Shown here in pieces: positions 52,447-64,000 of a stretch of 64,000 nt of DNA. The stretch covers positions 310,001 to 374,000 of the forward strand of contig WBMZ01011679.1 in assembly GCA_013400975.1 (NCBI GenBank), given 5' to 3'. Position 1 is the first letter of the stretch, and each line of letters opens with the position of its first letter. A program made the translations under genes and the position numbers. Under the pieces are notes generated by a model. That model searched no databases. It saw only the letters and a program-made list of their open reading frames with translations, and had not been told where the DNA came from. Origin of the DNA: Atrichornis clamosus (taxonomy: Eukaryota; Chordata; Aves; Passeriformes; Menuridae).

Positions 52447-52455
52447 AAAGGATAT
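52447..52455 (-). other. DIAPH3: U12-type AT-AC 5' splice site
   Basis: Directly after the KMS codons the minus strand reads ATATCCTTT, identical to the consensus donor of AT-AC minor introns. This nine-base consensus is long enough that a chance match exactly at an exon edge fixed by protein homology is very unlikely. Confidence 0.92.
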
Positions 52456-52580
52456 TGACATTTTAGCTACAAACTTATCGTGCTTGTCTTCAGGAACTGG
52501 AAACGTCTGCAAATCCTTCTCAAGCTGTTGGAGTTGCTTCTCCATATGCTTAAGGCTCTTCTCCAGGTTTTCCGCTGAGA
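52456..52580 (-). CDS. DIAPH3: DIAPH3 exon: FH2 domain, C-terminal helices
   Basis: A 125-nt exon with acceptor TGTTCTGTATTTTAG. Two bases complete a codon and 41 codons follow, ending in phase 0. It reads (V)SAENLEKSLKHMEKQLQQLE then KDLQTFPVPEDKHDKFVAKMS. ENL.K.L.QM..QL..LE...TFP...D.HDKFV.KM is a signature of the diaphanous FH2 domain, the helical part after the lasso/linker core that packs into the actin-binding dimer. The next exon follows through a U12-type intron. The preceding exon must end in one base of a valine codon and lies beyond what I could identify in this window. A plus-strand ORF over the same bases (52427-52645) is a shadow. Confidence 0.96.
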
Positions 52581-55500
52581 CTAAAATACAGAACATTCAT
52601 TCTGTTAACACACTAAACAAAAAAATCATTGTTTGCAAAATATGAGTTAAAACCTTACCCAAAACAGCATACTACATTTTTAATTCTGAAATAAAAGCAC
52701 ACTGAACAAATTACAATGCAAGATGAGGGGGTCACTCTACAATGTTCAGCTCCCCTCACTTATGCAGATTCCCTATCCTGATTAGATGTATGCTGTTTGA
52801 ATGCTGCATTTTGATTTGTTTTTATGCCTAAGGTTTTGCATTGCAATTAACAGTGTTTTAAATAACCTAAGATATACATATGCCAGTCTGTCTCTTCTGA
52901 TTAACCAAAGACAAGTTTTGAAGATATTTTAAGAACCACAAAGCTTTTCTCAATCTCATTCCGTTAAAACAGAAAATATGAATATTTGAAAGGAAGATCA
53001 TGAAGAAAATAAGATTCTCAAAATACAGAGAAAATGGGGCTATTAAACACCTACGCATGAAACATAAAACTCAGTTCTCTAGTTTCGAAGCACTATATGT
53101 GGTAAAAAACACAACAGAATTTGTCGGAGCAAAAGTGCTTGCCAACCACCTGAGAGGGTACAACAGAGCAACACATGGACTTAGGAAAAAGAAAGGAGTG
53201 GGGCTAAAACACCATGAGTTTATAAAAGGATGTAGAAAAAGTCCAAATTTTCTTTGTCAGGAAAAGAGAAATTCAGCTTTCATCCATTTGAAGTAATGCA
53301 TGTAAAATTGAACACTTGATCTGTAAATAGTTGATTGAAATATCAAGATGACAAGAGTAACCTGAGGATAACTGGTTAGCATGCATTCTATCTTAGATCT
53401 ATATTATTGCAATCAGTTAAAACTTACTTCTAATTGTTTATGAAGTAAACTTAACATTTAATTATGTTCCATAGAGCAATATATAAAGAGTAAGAACATA
53501 GAGTGAATTCTAGTCTAATGACTCTTTTTTTCTTTTAAAGTATTTATTTCATTCATAATATACAGTATCTGTAAAGGTATAGTTACCTTCATCTTAATCT
53601 AAAAAAATCCCTGGAGAAAGTCTGTGTCCCTCTGATATTACTACGATCTGTATTTGATCCATAATTTTATCTACCAGACAGTTTGAGAGAAAATATAAAA
53701 TACACACAATAAACACATTCTTCTCTGATAAAAGCCTCACAGAATCCCCAAATGACTACAGTAAAATGCTGCATAGCAACTACAATCCCATTCATAGCAG
53801 AAAGGTTAACACAACTATAAGATGATCCATAACCATCTGATAAATTGCTAATGAAACCTAAAAGAAGGAAGAAAAAACAGAGCAATCAATTTGGAGACAA
53901 TTTCTTGGGGGGGAAAAAAAAAAAAGAAGGGAATAAAGATGTATGCTCATGTTAAAATTTATAACTAACTTGCTTTATAATCACCATTTTTAAAGCCTCT
54001 GGTTACTTAAAAAACAATTTCTCAATTGTGTGTTAGACTTGCTGATTTTCACTTAGCAATTGGAAAGCCCAAATCATCTAGGTTTGTCAGGTGTTTAGAT
54101 AAGTCAGGTGGCTTCAGTAGTTAAGAAACTCCCTTGTTTGGTGAGCAGAGCTAAAACTAGAAGCTGACAGTGTTGACTAAAATGAGTTTCGGTCTTCACT
54201 GGTCCCAGAAACAAACCTGATTTTAATAGAAAGTCATAGTTCTGCTGTCATAAGAAGCATCTGAGGGTTAGGCACACACAATTTTAAGACACTGATTTAC
54301 TCAGAAAGCTGCTAAGAAATACAGAATACAACAATTTGTGCTTAATGTAACTATTGACAGGACTCTTCACAATACCGTTTGTCTCGCTTTAAGAGTTCAT
54401 AGTGTAAATTAGTGTGACATAGTACATAATGTCAAAATGATGAGAGCTGGCAAGAACACAGATTTAAAAACAACACAAAAGCCCAACCTACCAAAAAATT
54501 CTCTACATCAATTGCAGGTAGTAGCTGAGTAACAGCTATACTCTTTTACCCAGATGGAAAACCTAACAACTCAGTGCCTAGAGGTGATTAACAGGTCCTA
54601 TACAAAAGATTTACAAACTCTTGCTTCCAGCAAGGCCAATTTTTCACTCTAGTACTTCAGTTCTTTTGACATTGAACAGTTACATATTTGATCAAGAATC
54701 TTTATATCTCTATTTTGTCTTGAAGAGGTTTTTTTTCCCCTCTGTCATTATCTTAGGTTTTTCTTGAACTTAATAATTCAGCATTCCTTTGATTTCAACA
54801 GTGTATCACTATTAGATATATTTCCCTTTAAGACTACATTTCTGATAACACCCTCAATTAGAGCCTAGTTTATAATATGCTGCTATTAAGTTTGGTACTA
54901 TTATCTTTGCATCTCTCTTTAGTGAAAACAGTTGAAAAAAGAAAAAAAAAAAAATCAAACCTGTAAATATAACCAGCTCTTCCAAAAAAAAGATTACATG
55001 AAATACCTGCCAGTCTTCTCTTGTGTCCGTATGAAAGACACGGTATAAAATCTGAAGGGATATAGAAGAATGGCAGAAGAAGAAAAAAAACTCCCTTATT
55101 TTGACCCCTAATCCTGGGAAGATTCAGATATAAACCTGGGGGTTAGAATGATAGTTAACCCACAAAACTAAATTGTTCATTCAATACAATGCATATGTGC
55201 CTAATAAATATCTCCCTTATACCTGCTCATACACCCCAAGCTCTCACATCCCTCCGCCAAAATGGCTCCCAATATTTTTATAGGCAATCATTGCATTTTC
55301 TCACCAACAGCTTTTCATGATTAAAACAACTTTGTTCTTAGGGTTTCCTCTTCTGAATCAGGTTCACTAATACCACAATTATTCCAGAAGCCTCTTCACC
55401 TGCTTCTGTTATAAAATATTTCTGCACAGTATTTTAGGTGATGACTCACCAGCCTTTTTAATGTTTGCATTACTATTTCTACAGTTCTTCTGGGAACACC

Positions 55501-58500
55501 TTATCTGATTAACCTACAATAAAATATCCTTTTTTTCTTGGCCAAAGCTGTTATTACAGTATCAAGATGCATGATCTTGTACTTCATGCTATTGATTTTC
55601 ATTTCTTTTGTTCTGCTTCTTCAGGATCACTCAGAGATGACAATCCAATACCCCTCTCATCTGGCAAACTGTCTAACCCTATGTCAGATATGCTCATTGG
55701 TGCAATACCATAATTTTATCTTTTTCTGGCTGTATTCCTTTCAAGACAGTACTTTATTTCTTCTACTTTTTATTCTAATGAATATTCTCCCATTGTACAT
55801 AATATCAAGTGCTTTACTAAAGCCAATATAGATTTCATGGGATTGAAAAAAACCAACAGAAATTAAAAATCAAAACTAGCAATAAATTCCTTTTCATTTT
55901 ATGCTACTCTCATTAACCTCCATGTTGGATTATTCTTTCCTCTATGAACTTTCATGTCAATAAAGTCAGATGAAGAGATATGGAATTGCTCAAATCATTC
56001 TTTTTTTGGTTTCTTAAATATTCTGTAATCACACAACACTACGATAGCCACAGCAAAACTTAGTAAAAATGCACTTACTAAACTATTATTTTTATCTCAG
56101 TTATCTCAGGATGCAGAACATGAAACTGGTATTTCCAATATGAGAATATGGTACTCTGATCTTTTTTCTTTCAAAAAATTTCCATGGAGAGTATTTGCTT
56201 CCCTCTCCCCCATTCCCAAATCATTATTCTTACTTAAAATTAAAACAATATTTCATCTAGCTTTGTGACTATACCTGTTTTATCTTAAATACTAGAAACA
56301 ATTCTCCAAAGTAAAGCAATACTTGCATGCTTTCTCATTTCTATTGCTGCAAACCTTCTGCTACTTTTTGCATCAATCAGTATTTCAGAAATCTTACATG
56401 CTGCCCCACCCTGTATGACAATTTGCTTGGATGTTGCCATCTCCTTATCATGATACTCTTCCTCTTGCCTATAGATAATTTGCTTCCCTTGTGCTACTAT
56501 GGTTCCTTTATTCTGAGGGAGTGACAAACTGACCCCTAGCCTGATAGAGAAGATTAAACCATATTATTAAAAAAGAATTCGGAAATATACTGTTGGTTTT
56601 TACCATGTGAAACTCACACTGGTCTGATGGAGTTTACTGAATAATTCTCTAAAATTGTCAGCATATTATTGATGCAGCATTTCAAAGCAAAGTTAAATGA
56701 CAAAATATAGCCAAAAAAAGCCAAATAACCAACAAAAAAAACCCCTACCTGTATTTTCAGATGGATTTAGAGCACTAACAAAGAAATATACCAGAGGAAA
56801 AGTATTGAGAGTTTCGGTAAACACCAGCAAAGACCTGAAATATCCATTAACAGTAGCACAAGATCTACTTGGATATACTCAGCATCACACAGCACTGAAA
56901 ACAGCATATTTCTGCTTTATATATCCCAAAATGATGATTTCTCTTGTCTCTGTAGCCATTTTCTGGCTATCTTGTCCTTTTCTTTTTTCCTTTATTCTTT
57001 GTATGTGTGTGTCTAATGTGCATACAACACTCTTTTTGAGATCTTTTTTTCCCCAAAGCTCCGACAGTGCCACTGGCCCTTTAGCATTCAGACTTTCCCT
57101 TCTGTAGCTAGAGCAGACTTGAGTTGCACATGAAAAAAAGCAGCTAAGCAGGATTTCATTCGTCTCCTATTTTGAATTCAAATATGAGCACACTAATGTA
57201 GTAATTAGTAAACAATGTGGAAACATTTTTGTACCTAGTTCACCAGCAATAATATTACTATCATCAGTAATATAACAGGCATCAGACCTTACACCAACTA
57301 TGCCCTATACTACCTACACAAGAGCCCTGGCCTGCTGGACTTGTCATAAACTTCAAGAACCTCCTGAGTGAAATGCAGTCTGACACCACATCACTTTTTA
57401 TAATGTACACTTTAAGCTCAGAACTTGAAAATACGGGAAAGAGCTGAAAACAGAAACATCTGACAACAAACAAGTTACTGATGGTCAGTTATTTGTCACT
57501 GGATTGCTACTGAAAGAAAAATAGCAGCTGCTGAGTCAAGGAGGAAAAAAATGGCCAAGCAACAAGATAGGGCACCAGCCCCAGGCACAGAGATTAATGT
57601 TCCCCAGTGTTGCACAGTACACAGTGATATGGTACAGTGGTGGATCAATATGTGCCAATAGACAAAACCATTCTATAAAAGAAGAAATCAAATTCAGAGG
57701 AGGGAGGAGAAAGAAGACCCTTACACCAGTTGCAGCTACCCTCACTGCAGAGCTCTTGAGCCCCATCACCTGCTTCCCTGGGGACTCAGACCACAAAGTA
57801 CTGTGCTGACTGCAGTGCTGTATATTTGCAGCTAATTTAGGGTATGATTGCAATAACTACCTGCTTTGAATATGCAGTGAGAATGATTAATAATGATTCA
57901 CAATGAACCATTAGCTTGGAATGGTAATGAATATCAGTCTAGTAGAGTTTCAAATAAAAGTTGAAAAGTGGAAAGATTTGTCAGTCTTCTACCCAATGAC
58001 ACCACTGTAAGAACTAACTCCTTGAGGTATATAGGTAGCAAGGTACACAAGCCTCCATAAGCATCTATATGCACTTTCAGCATCTCCCTACTCATTAAAA
58101 TTAAGCTTTCTCACCTTCAAGGGTCTATACATCTACACAATGCATTCAGCCTTTTTTTTTTTAAGATTGCCTTTTCCACCATTTTAACGTTCCTCTTGCA
58201 ACTGATTTCTGCATAACCCATTCAATATTTTTTCCTTTGTCTTTCAGCAGATATCCATATTTTTCCCCTACAGAGTATATAATTTTGTCTTAATCTCACT
58301 ATCACTTAAAAAAAAAAATCAATGAAATCTTTCATTACCATCCAGACATTTATACTTAGTTGAATGAGTATGAAATTTTGAACAGATGAAGTATTGAACA
58401 GATTTATCTGAATCCTAATCTGTTTACAGATCAAACAGTCTACAACATGTTTAAATAACCCAGGGCTCAAGGACTGCACCAGGGATTGGCCATGATCCAC

Positions 58501-60278
58501 CATTAAATTGGTGGATCACCACGAGATGATAGAGAAAGAAAACTACTTGCATGGAATACTGACATACTTTAATATCATATTGGGAACTGAAACACTATAT
58601 TGGTAAAAATATGAAAATACTCAGACTCTTGCTTGGTATTTGATTTGCTAATTAATGCTTGTAAAATATGCATATATTTCTATGCCCTAAAGAAATAGAG
58701 TATTTCATGTACATTTTAGTATTTCATTGCATAATCAGATTTAAAAACAACTTGCTGCATACTACTACTGTGTATAACATAACCACAGACATTAAAAAAG
58801 ATTATTTGCAATACATAATAGTATTGTATATGTTCCACTGGCTCTTAAAGTAAAAACTTTTATAATATGAAGTGCATTCAGACCAAAAAAATACCCTCAA
58901 AACTAACAGACAAGGTTGATGTGTTTAAGGTACAAGGTAACGTGTTTAACTACTTATTTTCAATAAGTTAAACTTATTAGAAAATGATTCAGATTAGAAT
59001 ATGTAAGAATATGGAATATCTGTAGTGTGCTGACATAGGACGTGTGTCCCAAGAGAGCAAGAGTTGTTGATCCATTACAGGCATAAACAGCAGTGCAAAA
59101 GACATGAAAAAATACAAAAGTGGAGAAATATTTAGATGTTTACTTTAAACCACAACAATTTCCCTTAGCAAATATTCAATGCTCCTGGTACAGTGTGTTA
59201 AATACTGGGGTGGAACATTTTTGTCTTAAATGATACTTTTCTGGTAAATAGATACAAATTTTTAGGATAAGATTTTCAAGGTTAAAAAACAAGTTACTTT
59301 CAAATAATTTAGAAAAACACTAGCCACAAAATAACAAGCTTTTTCAGTCTTGTGGAAGAATCTCTTTCACACAACTTAGAGCTTGAAATAGACTTCTAAT
59401 CTAAGAATTGTTGTAACAGACAAATATTTCTTTATAACTTCCTCTATTGTTTAGTGCTCTAAAATGCAAAACTAGTTGCTAAAAACATTGCATACTCTCT
59501 CAGTCTTGACATTAAACAGCAAGGAAAAAAGATTACTTTGAAAAACATTTTCTTTCTTTTAAACAATGGTATCTCAATTCTCTTTTTCCATGTGAAATTC
59601 TTTGTCATTACTTTGCTATACTTCAGTATGTATTTTAAGGCTTTACAGTTAATTATTGTCTTGTTTGAAAGTCAAATCAACCTAAAACTTCAATTTCTAT
59701 TGCTATTTATCTCTTAAGCCATAAAATTTTGTATTTTCTATTTTAATCATCATTTATATAATCATCACTATGAGCAATCTAGCTCTGCAAGAATATGGTT
59801 GTTTTTCTACCAAGGAAAATGTGGGGTTTTTCACTTTTCATAAGGAATCCTTAGCTTATTTAGCTGCCCCTAGCCTAACTTATAAGAGATTTAACAGCTA
59901 AGGAAAATGCACGGTGGCTTCTTGGCATATAAACTAAGGCATAAGATATGCTTGATACCTTTCTTGGGTGGTGTCTTGATATGCTACCAAGTGGCTTACA
60001 GAGCAAGAAACTAAAAGTTCTCAAAGGTGCAAGTAATAGAGTGATTTCTCAGTCAGAGGACCTCTGGAAATAGACTGCTCATTGGTAGCAAGTCTTATGA
60101 TTATAATTCATAGCCATCATTCTTGAAAACTATTTGAGGTAGAAAAACGTCCCACAATAATATTAAAAAAATTGGAAATGAACTTTGAATTTTAAAAAAG
60201 GAATTCTCAAAGAAAAAAGAAACCTAAGATAAAATTGTTACATTTTTTGAGGTAGATTTCTGAGTGAGTTACCATTCC

Positions 60279-60545
60279 ACAGAATCATAGAATGGTTTGG
60301 ATTTGAAGAGACCTTAAAGGTCTTTCAGATCCAACTCCGCTGCCATGGGCAGGAACACCTTCCACTAGATCAGGTTGCTCAAAGCTCCATCCACTTCCTC
60401 AGCCAGTTCCCTCAGGACCCACACACGTGTCTCATCAGGTCCCACGGACTTGCGCACCTTCAAGGTTCCTTAAATGGTCTTGAGCCCAATCTTCTACAGG
60501 AGGTGCTTCTTTGTTCTCCCAATCCCTGCTTTCTGCAATGAGTCC
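60279..60545 (-). mobile_element. CR1 LINE with internal deletion
   Basis: On the minus strand the element runs from an ORF2 segment (DHLRNLE-like, then the VGPDE..PRVLREL region, decayed, at about 60392-60545) straight into the extreme 3' UTR (GGAGCTTTGAGCAACCTGAT, CTAGTGGAAGG, ending ATTCTATGATTCTG at 60279). The segment normally between these parts, including the reverse-transcriptase catalytic region, is missing, with the junction near 60391/60392. CR1-like sequence may continue a little beyond 60545. Confidence 0.88.
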
Positions 60546-62978
60546 ATTTCCCACTGCAAGTCTGCTATAGGAACTTAGACACCTGTGTCATCTGCAAGAT
60601 GGTGAAACCGTCTCTTGATTATGTATGGAGTAACTCATGAAGTTTGTAATGCTTTCTGAAAGCATAGAAAAAGCCACCCAAACAAACACAACGATCCTGA
60701 TGACCTGAAAATACAGCCTGTGAATTTGTGACTTAAATTAAAACAAAAGCCCAAGCAATGCATAGCATAAACATGTTATTTAATAGTACTGAGAAATTTG
60801 CCACTGACTTAGAAATTTGCAATTAGGGAAAAAAGTCTTTCCTTATGACATATAGAATACTTATGCCACATATATTAATATCTTTCTCTCATGCTGTCCT
60901 AATGTTTTTAAATGTTATAGGTAGGGGTGTCCTATTTTTCATGACTATACATTGAACCTAACATTTACAATTTGGTTCCTAGCTTTTTTAATTTTGAAGT
61001 GAAATTCATTATCTATAAAAAAAAGAATAAAGTTTCAAAAAAGAGAAAATGGATACAGTACTCGTAAAGCTGCTATGAGTTCATGTCTTTTAGAGAAAGG
61101 AAAATCTCTAGTTTTATAGTGTTATTACAATATGAAAGACTCTATACTCTATTACCTGTAAGGTCTGTGTAAATTAGAGTCAATCAAGTAAAACAGCAGC
61201 CTGGATCAATGCAATATAAATCTTTAAAATAAAATAAGAAATTAGTAAGTTGTACTAAATTACCAAAATATTTCTTGTCTGGAATACTAATAGAAAAGCA
61301 GGAAAGTCATTATCTTTTAAAAAAAAGACAGCTTTAATTATATAAATCTTCAGAAACTGTCATATCAGTAAGCTCATTAGCTGAAATGAAAGTTCCTCCT
61401 GCTGATCTAAGAGCACTTAAAAAATAGGATTTGTTATACTTCAAAGTAAAAAGGTATCTTTAATTCATGTACTGTAACAGTGAATTAAATCTACTTCTAG
61501 TATTACAAAAGTAAAAACTAAAACTTTAGCACACAGTGGAAATAAAACCCCCAGAAATTAAATACCTTAAATACCCTGAAGCAAACTTCAATTGCACAGG
61601 TCACACATCCCTTGCTGTTTTCCTCTCAGAGTTATATTTAAAAAAATATTTTTCTCCTAATGCAACAATTAATTTATATACTGTGAATGTTAAATCATTT
61701 ATAAAATACTATAAAATATATGTTAGCTTCACAATTAACAGACCTTGCCACTGCTCTTGAGGTCTTACAAGCTATTTTAACAGCTTACTGTACCATCACT
61801 GCACAATATTTAATGAAATGAAAGGAGCAAGAATGTTTCTCCTCAAAAGAACAAAAAGAAAATGAGTTGCTGAACATTGTAATGTTCTAATGTTCACCAT
61901 TTTGAATAAGAAATAACTTGAGAGAGAAGTTTTAAGAATGAGCAAGTATAAAACAAAAAAGATACAAGACATGCTACAAATGGGCTGGCTGATACAAGAA
62001 CAGTTATGTCAAGGAAGAATTCGAAAAAGCCCCATCTTTTAAGAAACTTGTTTTGAGAAACCTGTAAAAGACTCAACAATTACTTGAAGGTGAACAAGAC
62101 AAAACCAACAAGGGCACAGTATAGTTCCATTTTAAGTACAAATATGTATGTTCAGCTTCAAGTTTTCTTTTATACATCTTTTTGACACATTAATTTTGAT
62201 TTATAATTTAAAGGGCACTAGCAAATAATAGCTTTATGCCACATATAAAATGGGAAATTATTGTATTTGAAGACATAAATATCTGGACAGGGAATAAAAC
62301 CACCTCAATAAAAGCCATCTTGCAGCAAAGGTACAGGAGAATAAAATATTATTATCCAAGATTGTTGATTTATTCTTGGGAATTACTTTTTAAAATTATT
62401 TTAGAAAACAAAGTTCAGTAAAACCATGAAGGGAATGGCTTTCCACCACCTGTACAAGGCCCTAAACTTTGTCAGGACAAAAGCTAGAGAAAAGGATTTA
62501 GAAAAAAGTATTGAAACAAAATACATCCTATGTGGTTCACGGGGAAATTGAACATTATATTAATATGATACAAAAGCAGAAAGGAGTGATATTGTCTCCT
62601 CACCCAACAGCTTTGAGGAACAAAGCAGAATATATGTGAACAGAACCTTTCTATCAGATGACAGGAAAAACTCAGGCTGACTTCCTCCCTTCTGTGCTAT
62701 CAGCAGTCTGTAACCCTTAGATGTAACATTTGGATCCAGTGGGTTTCCAGATTTATTGGAAGTGTAAATGGCCTCCTAGAATCACAAAACAGGACGGATT
62801 ATTCCTGTTTAACCCTAAGTACAGTATCTTAGAATGGAGGAAATGCTCTAAGCCCTCAATACCAAAGTTCTGCTCTACCACAACCAGTATTTTATTCTGG
62901 AATAGGCATATTTGACTATATAAAAGATTTCTGATGACTTTCCCTCTATCACTCTTCCTAGTAGCCATAATGATGGCT

Positions 62979-63002
62979 TGTAATATCTGCTGTAATATCT
63001 GC
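62979..63002. repeat. 12-bp tandem repeat, two copies
   Basis: TGTAATATCTGC occurs twice in direct tandem and is followed by a partial, altered third copy. Minor repeat. Confidence 0.85.
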
Positions 63003-64000
63003 TATAATTTCCCAGCTCTCTGTAGAAGCCTCAATACAAATCAATCTTGGTCAACTTGTTAGACTTCATCAAGATATCTGTAAGTTACAAGAGACCATTA
63101 TGGTGGACGTAGCTGAACACAGATTCATAGACTTTCTTTTTAACTGACCTTTTGGTAAGCTCAGGCAAAAATAGCCACTTCATTAAAAATTTACTGTGCA
63201 AAAGTCAGTTCATATTAAATCAACCGGCTTCGTAAAAATGTATTTTGCAGAAATACTAAAAGGTTTAAAAAAACTCCATCAGCTACAGTCTTTGTGATCT
63301 GCTGGGTTTTCCAAAATTCCAGTGCAGCATAAGTCTTCCAAAACAGAATGGAGTTTTGCAAGTAGGGAAACAAGTATAAGTAAGCACACTGCTACACTTA
63401 TCTGTTAAGGATATTCTAAACCCTTTGTCTTTTTCATACAGTAAAACTGAAATGCAAAATATATCTCATAATACACTGAAGTAAATTCTATATATAAACA
63501 TGAAAACATTATCATTGATTTCCACCCTACATCATACTGAGTGAGATCAGAGATTCAAACAGTCACTAGCAGATACCTAAAATAGAACAGAAAGAATGGG
63601 CTAACTGAAAATTTTATTGGCTACTCTTTGAATGGTCAGTCTTTTATATCTCAGAATTTATCCAGAAGACAGTCAGCAGTGTCATACAAGATGACTGTCT
63701 AAACCGAAAATAATGCCATCTAATAAGGAACATTTAGTTTTCCCATCTTATATTAAAAATTCAACCACAATACAGACAATAATATTAATAATGAAAAAAA
63801 TCATTGACCAGTTAACACTGAAAATAATGCCAAAACTGCCATATTTATATACAGCAGAAACTCTTTCTACTACCAGTACAAACAGTTAGGTGAAGGGCTT
63901 GAAGCATTTGACAGATCTTTTAAAATAATTGAACTTTGACATGGTTATAATGCAGCAAATAAAATTGGAAACTTTAAGCACCAGAAAATGAACGCTATGT

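Larger units (their letters stand above)
42880..52455 (-). other. DIAPH3: DIAPH3 minor (U12-type, AT-AC) intron, 9.6 kb
   Basis: The intron splits the FH2 coding region between KMS and SF. Its donor is ATATCCTTT, its branch site CCTTAAC and its last bases AC, so it should be removed by the U11/U12-U4atac/U6atac spliceosome. No GT donor near 52456 restores the reading frame. The interval carries one CR1 fragment (43.9 kb), CR1 3' ends (50.1 and 51.1 kb), a probable LTR (48-49 kb) and an 18-bp tandem repeat (45.0 kb). The rest is AT-rich unique sequence with no gene seen. Confidence 0.88.
52581..64000 (-). other. DIAPH3: DIAPH3 intron upstream of the first visible exon (partial)
   Basis: From the acceptor at 52581 to the window end I searched the minus strand for the preceding FH2 exon (expected to end in a KAS.-like motif) and did not find it. 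The interval contains one internally deleted CR1 at 60.3-60.5 kb and small simple repeats. The ORFs at 55538, 56285, 56697 and 57536 show no family resemblance. It therefore looks like a single intron of more than 11 kb. Confidence 0.75.

Noticed and set aside
56285..57107. 80-136-codon ORFs on both strands around 56.3-57.1 kb
   Set aside because: Low-complexity AT-rich translations without domains, splice signals or family resemblance.

Overview
The window is AT-rich vertebrate nuclear DNA from a bird. The avian signature is CR1 LINE fragments with the typical ATTCTATGA 3' end, on both strands, plus a solo endogenous-retrovirus LTR of a type I recognise from neoavian genomes. There is no sign of prokaryotic organisation. 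No complete open gene is present. Almost all long ORFs are chance frames in intronic DNA or CR1 remnants.

The only protein-coding gene I can support is on the minus strand: the 3' part of the diaphanous-related formin DIAPH3 (mDia2), read from high to low coordinates. Five exons join in phase with recognisable splice sites. 52456-52580 and 42715-42879 encode the C-terminal part of the FH2 actin-nucleation domain. 38668-38803 encodes the basic/coiled-coil helix after FH2. 23868-23963 encodes the DAD autoinhibitory motif with its RRKR basic patch. 23412-23471 encodes the tail with the QRPVLK.CNH motif that points to DIAPH3 rather than DIAPH1 or DIAPH2. A possible sixth exon lies at 18693-18752. 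Neither the canonical C-terminus nor the preceding FH2 exon was found, so the gene runs off both ends.

Two gene-structure features stand out. The intron between the two FH2 exons has the terminal sequences of a minor-spliceosome (U12-type) AT-AC intron: ATATCCTTT at the donor, CCTTAAC about 11 nt before the end, and AC at the acceptor. The 23412-23471 exon, if read through its donor, stays open for 12 codons (starting GNEPY) and then stops. This resembles the short C-terminus I recall for a human DIAPH3 isoform.

Layout on the + strand: 1-18692 is the intron or tail region after the last candidate exon (one 1.3-kb CR1, a small GC-rich islet at 6.4-6.7 kb, otherwise unremarkable). 18.7-24 kb holds the C-terminal exons and the solo LTR. 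24-38.7 kb is a 14.7-kb intron with CR1 pieces, simple repeats and a template-switch-like duplication. 38.7-42.9 kb carries the helix and last FH2 exons. 42.9-52.5 kb is the U12-type intron with CR1 pieces and a probable second LTR. 52.6-64 kb is the preceding intron, with one internally deleted CR1.
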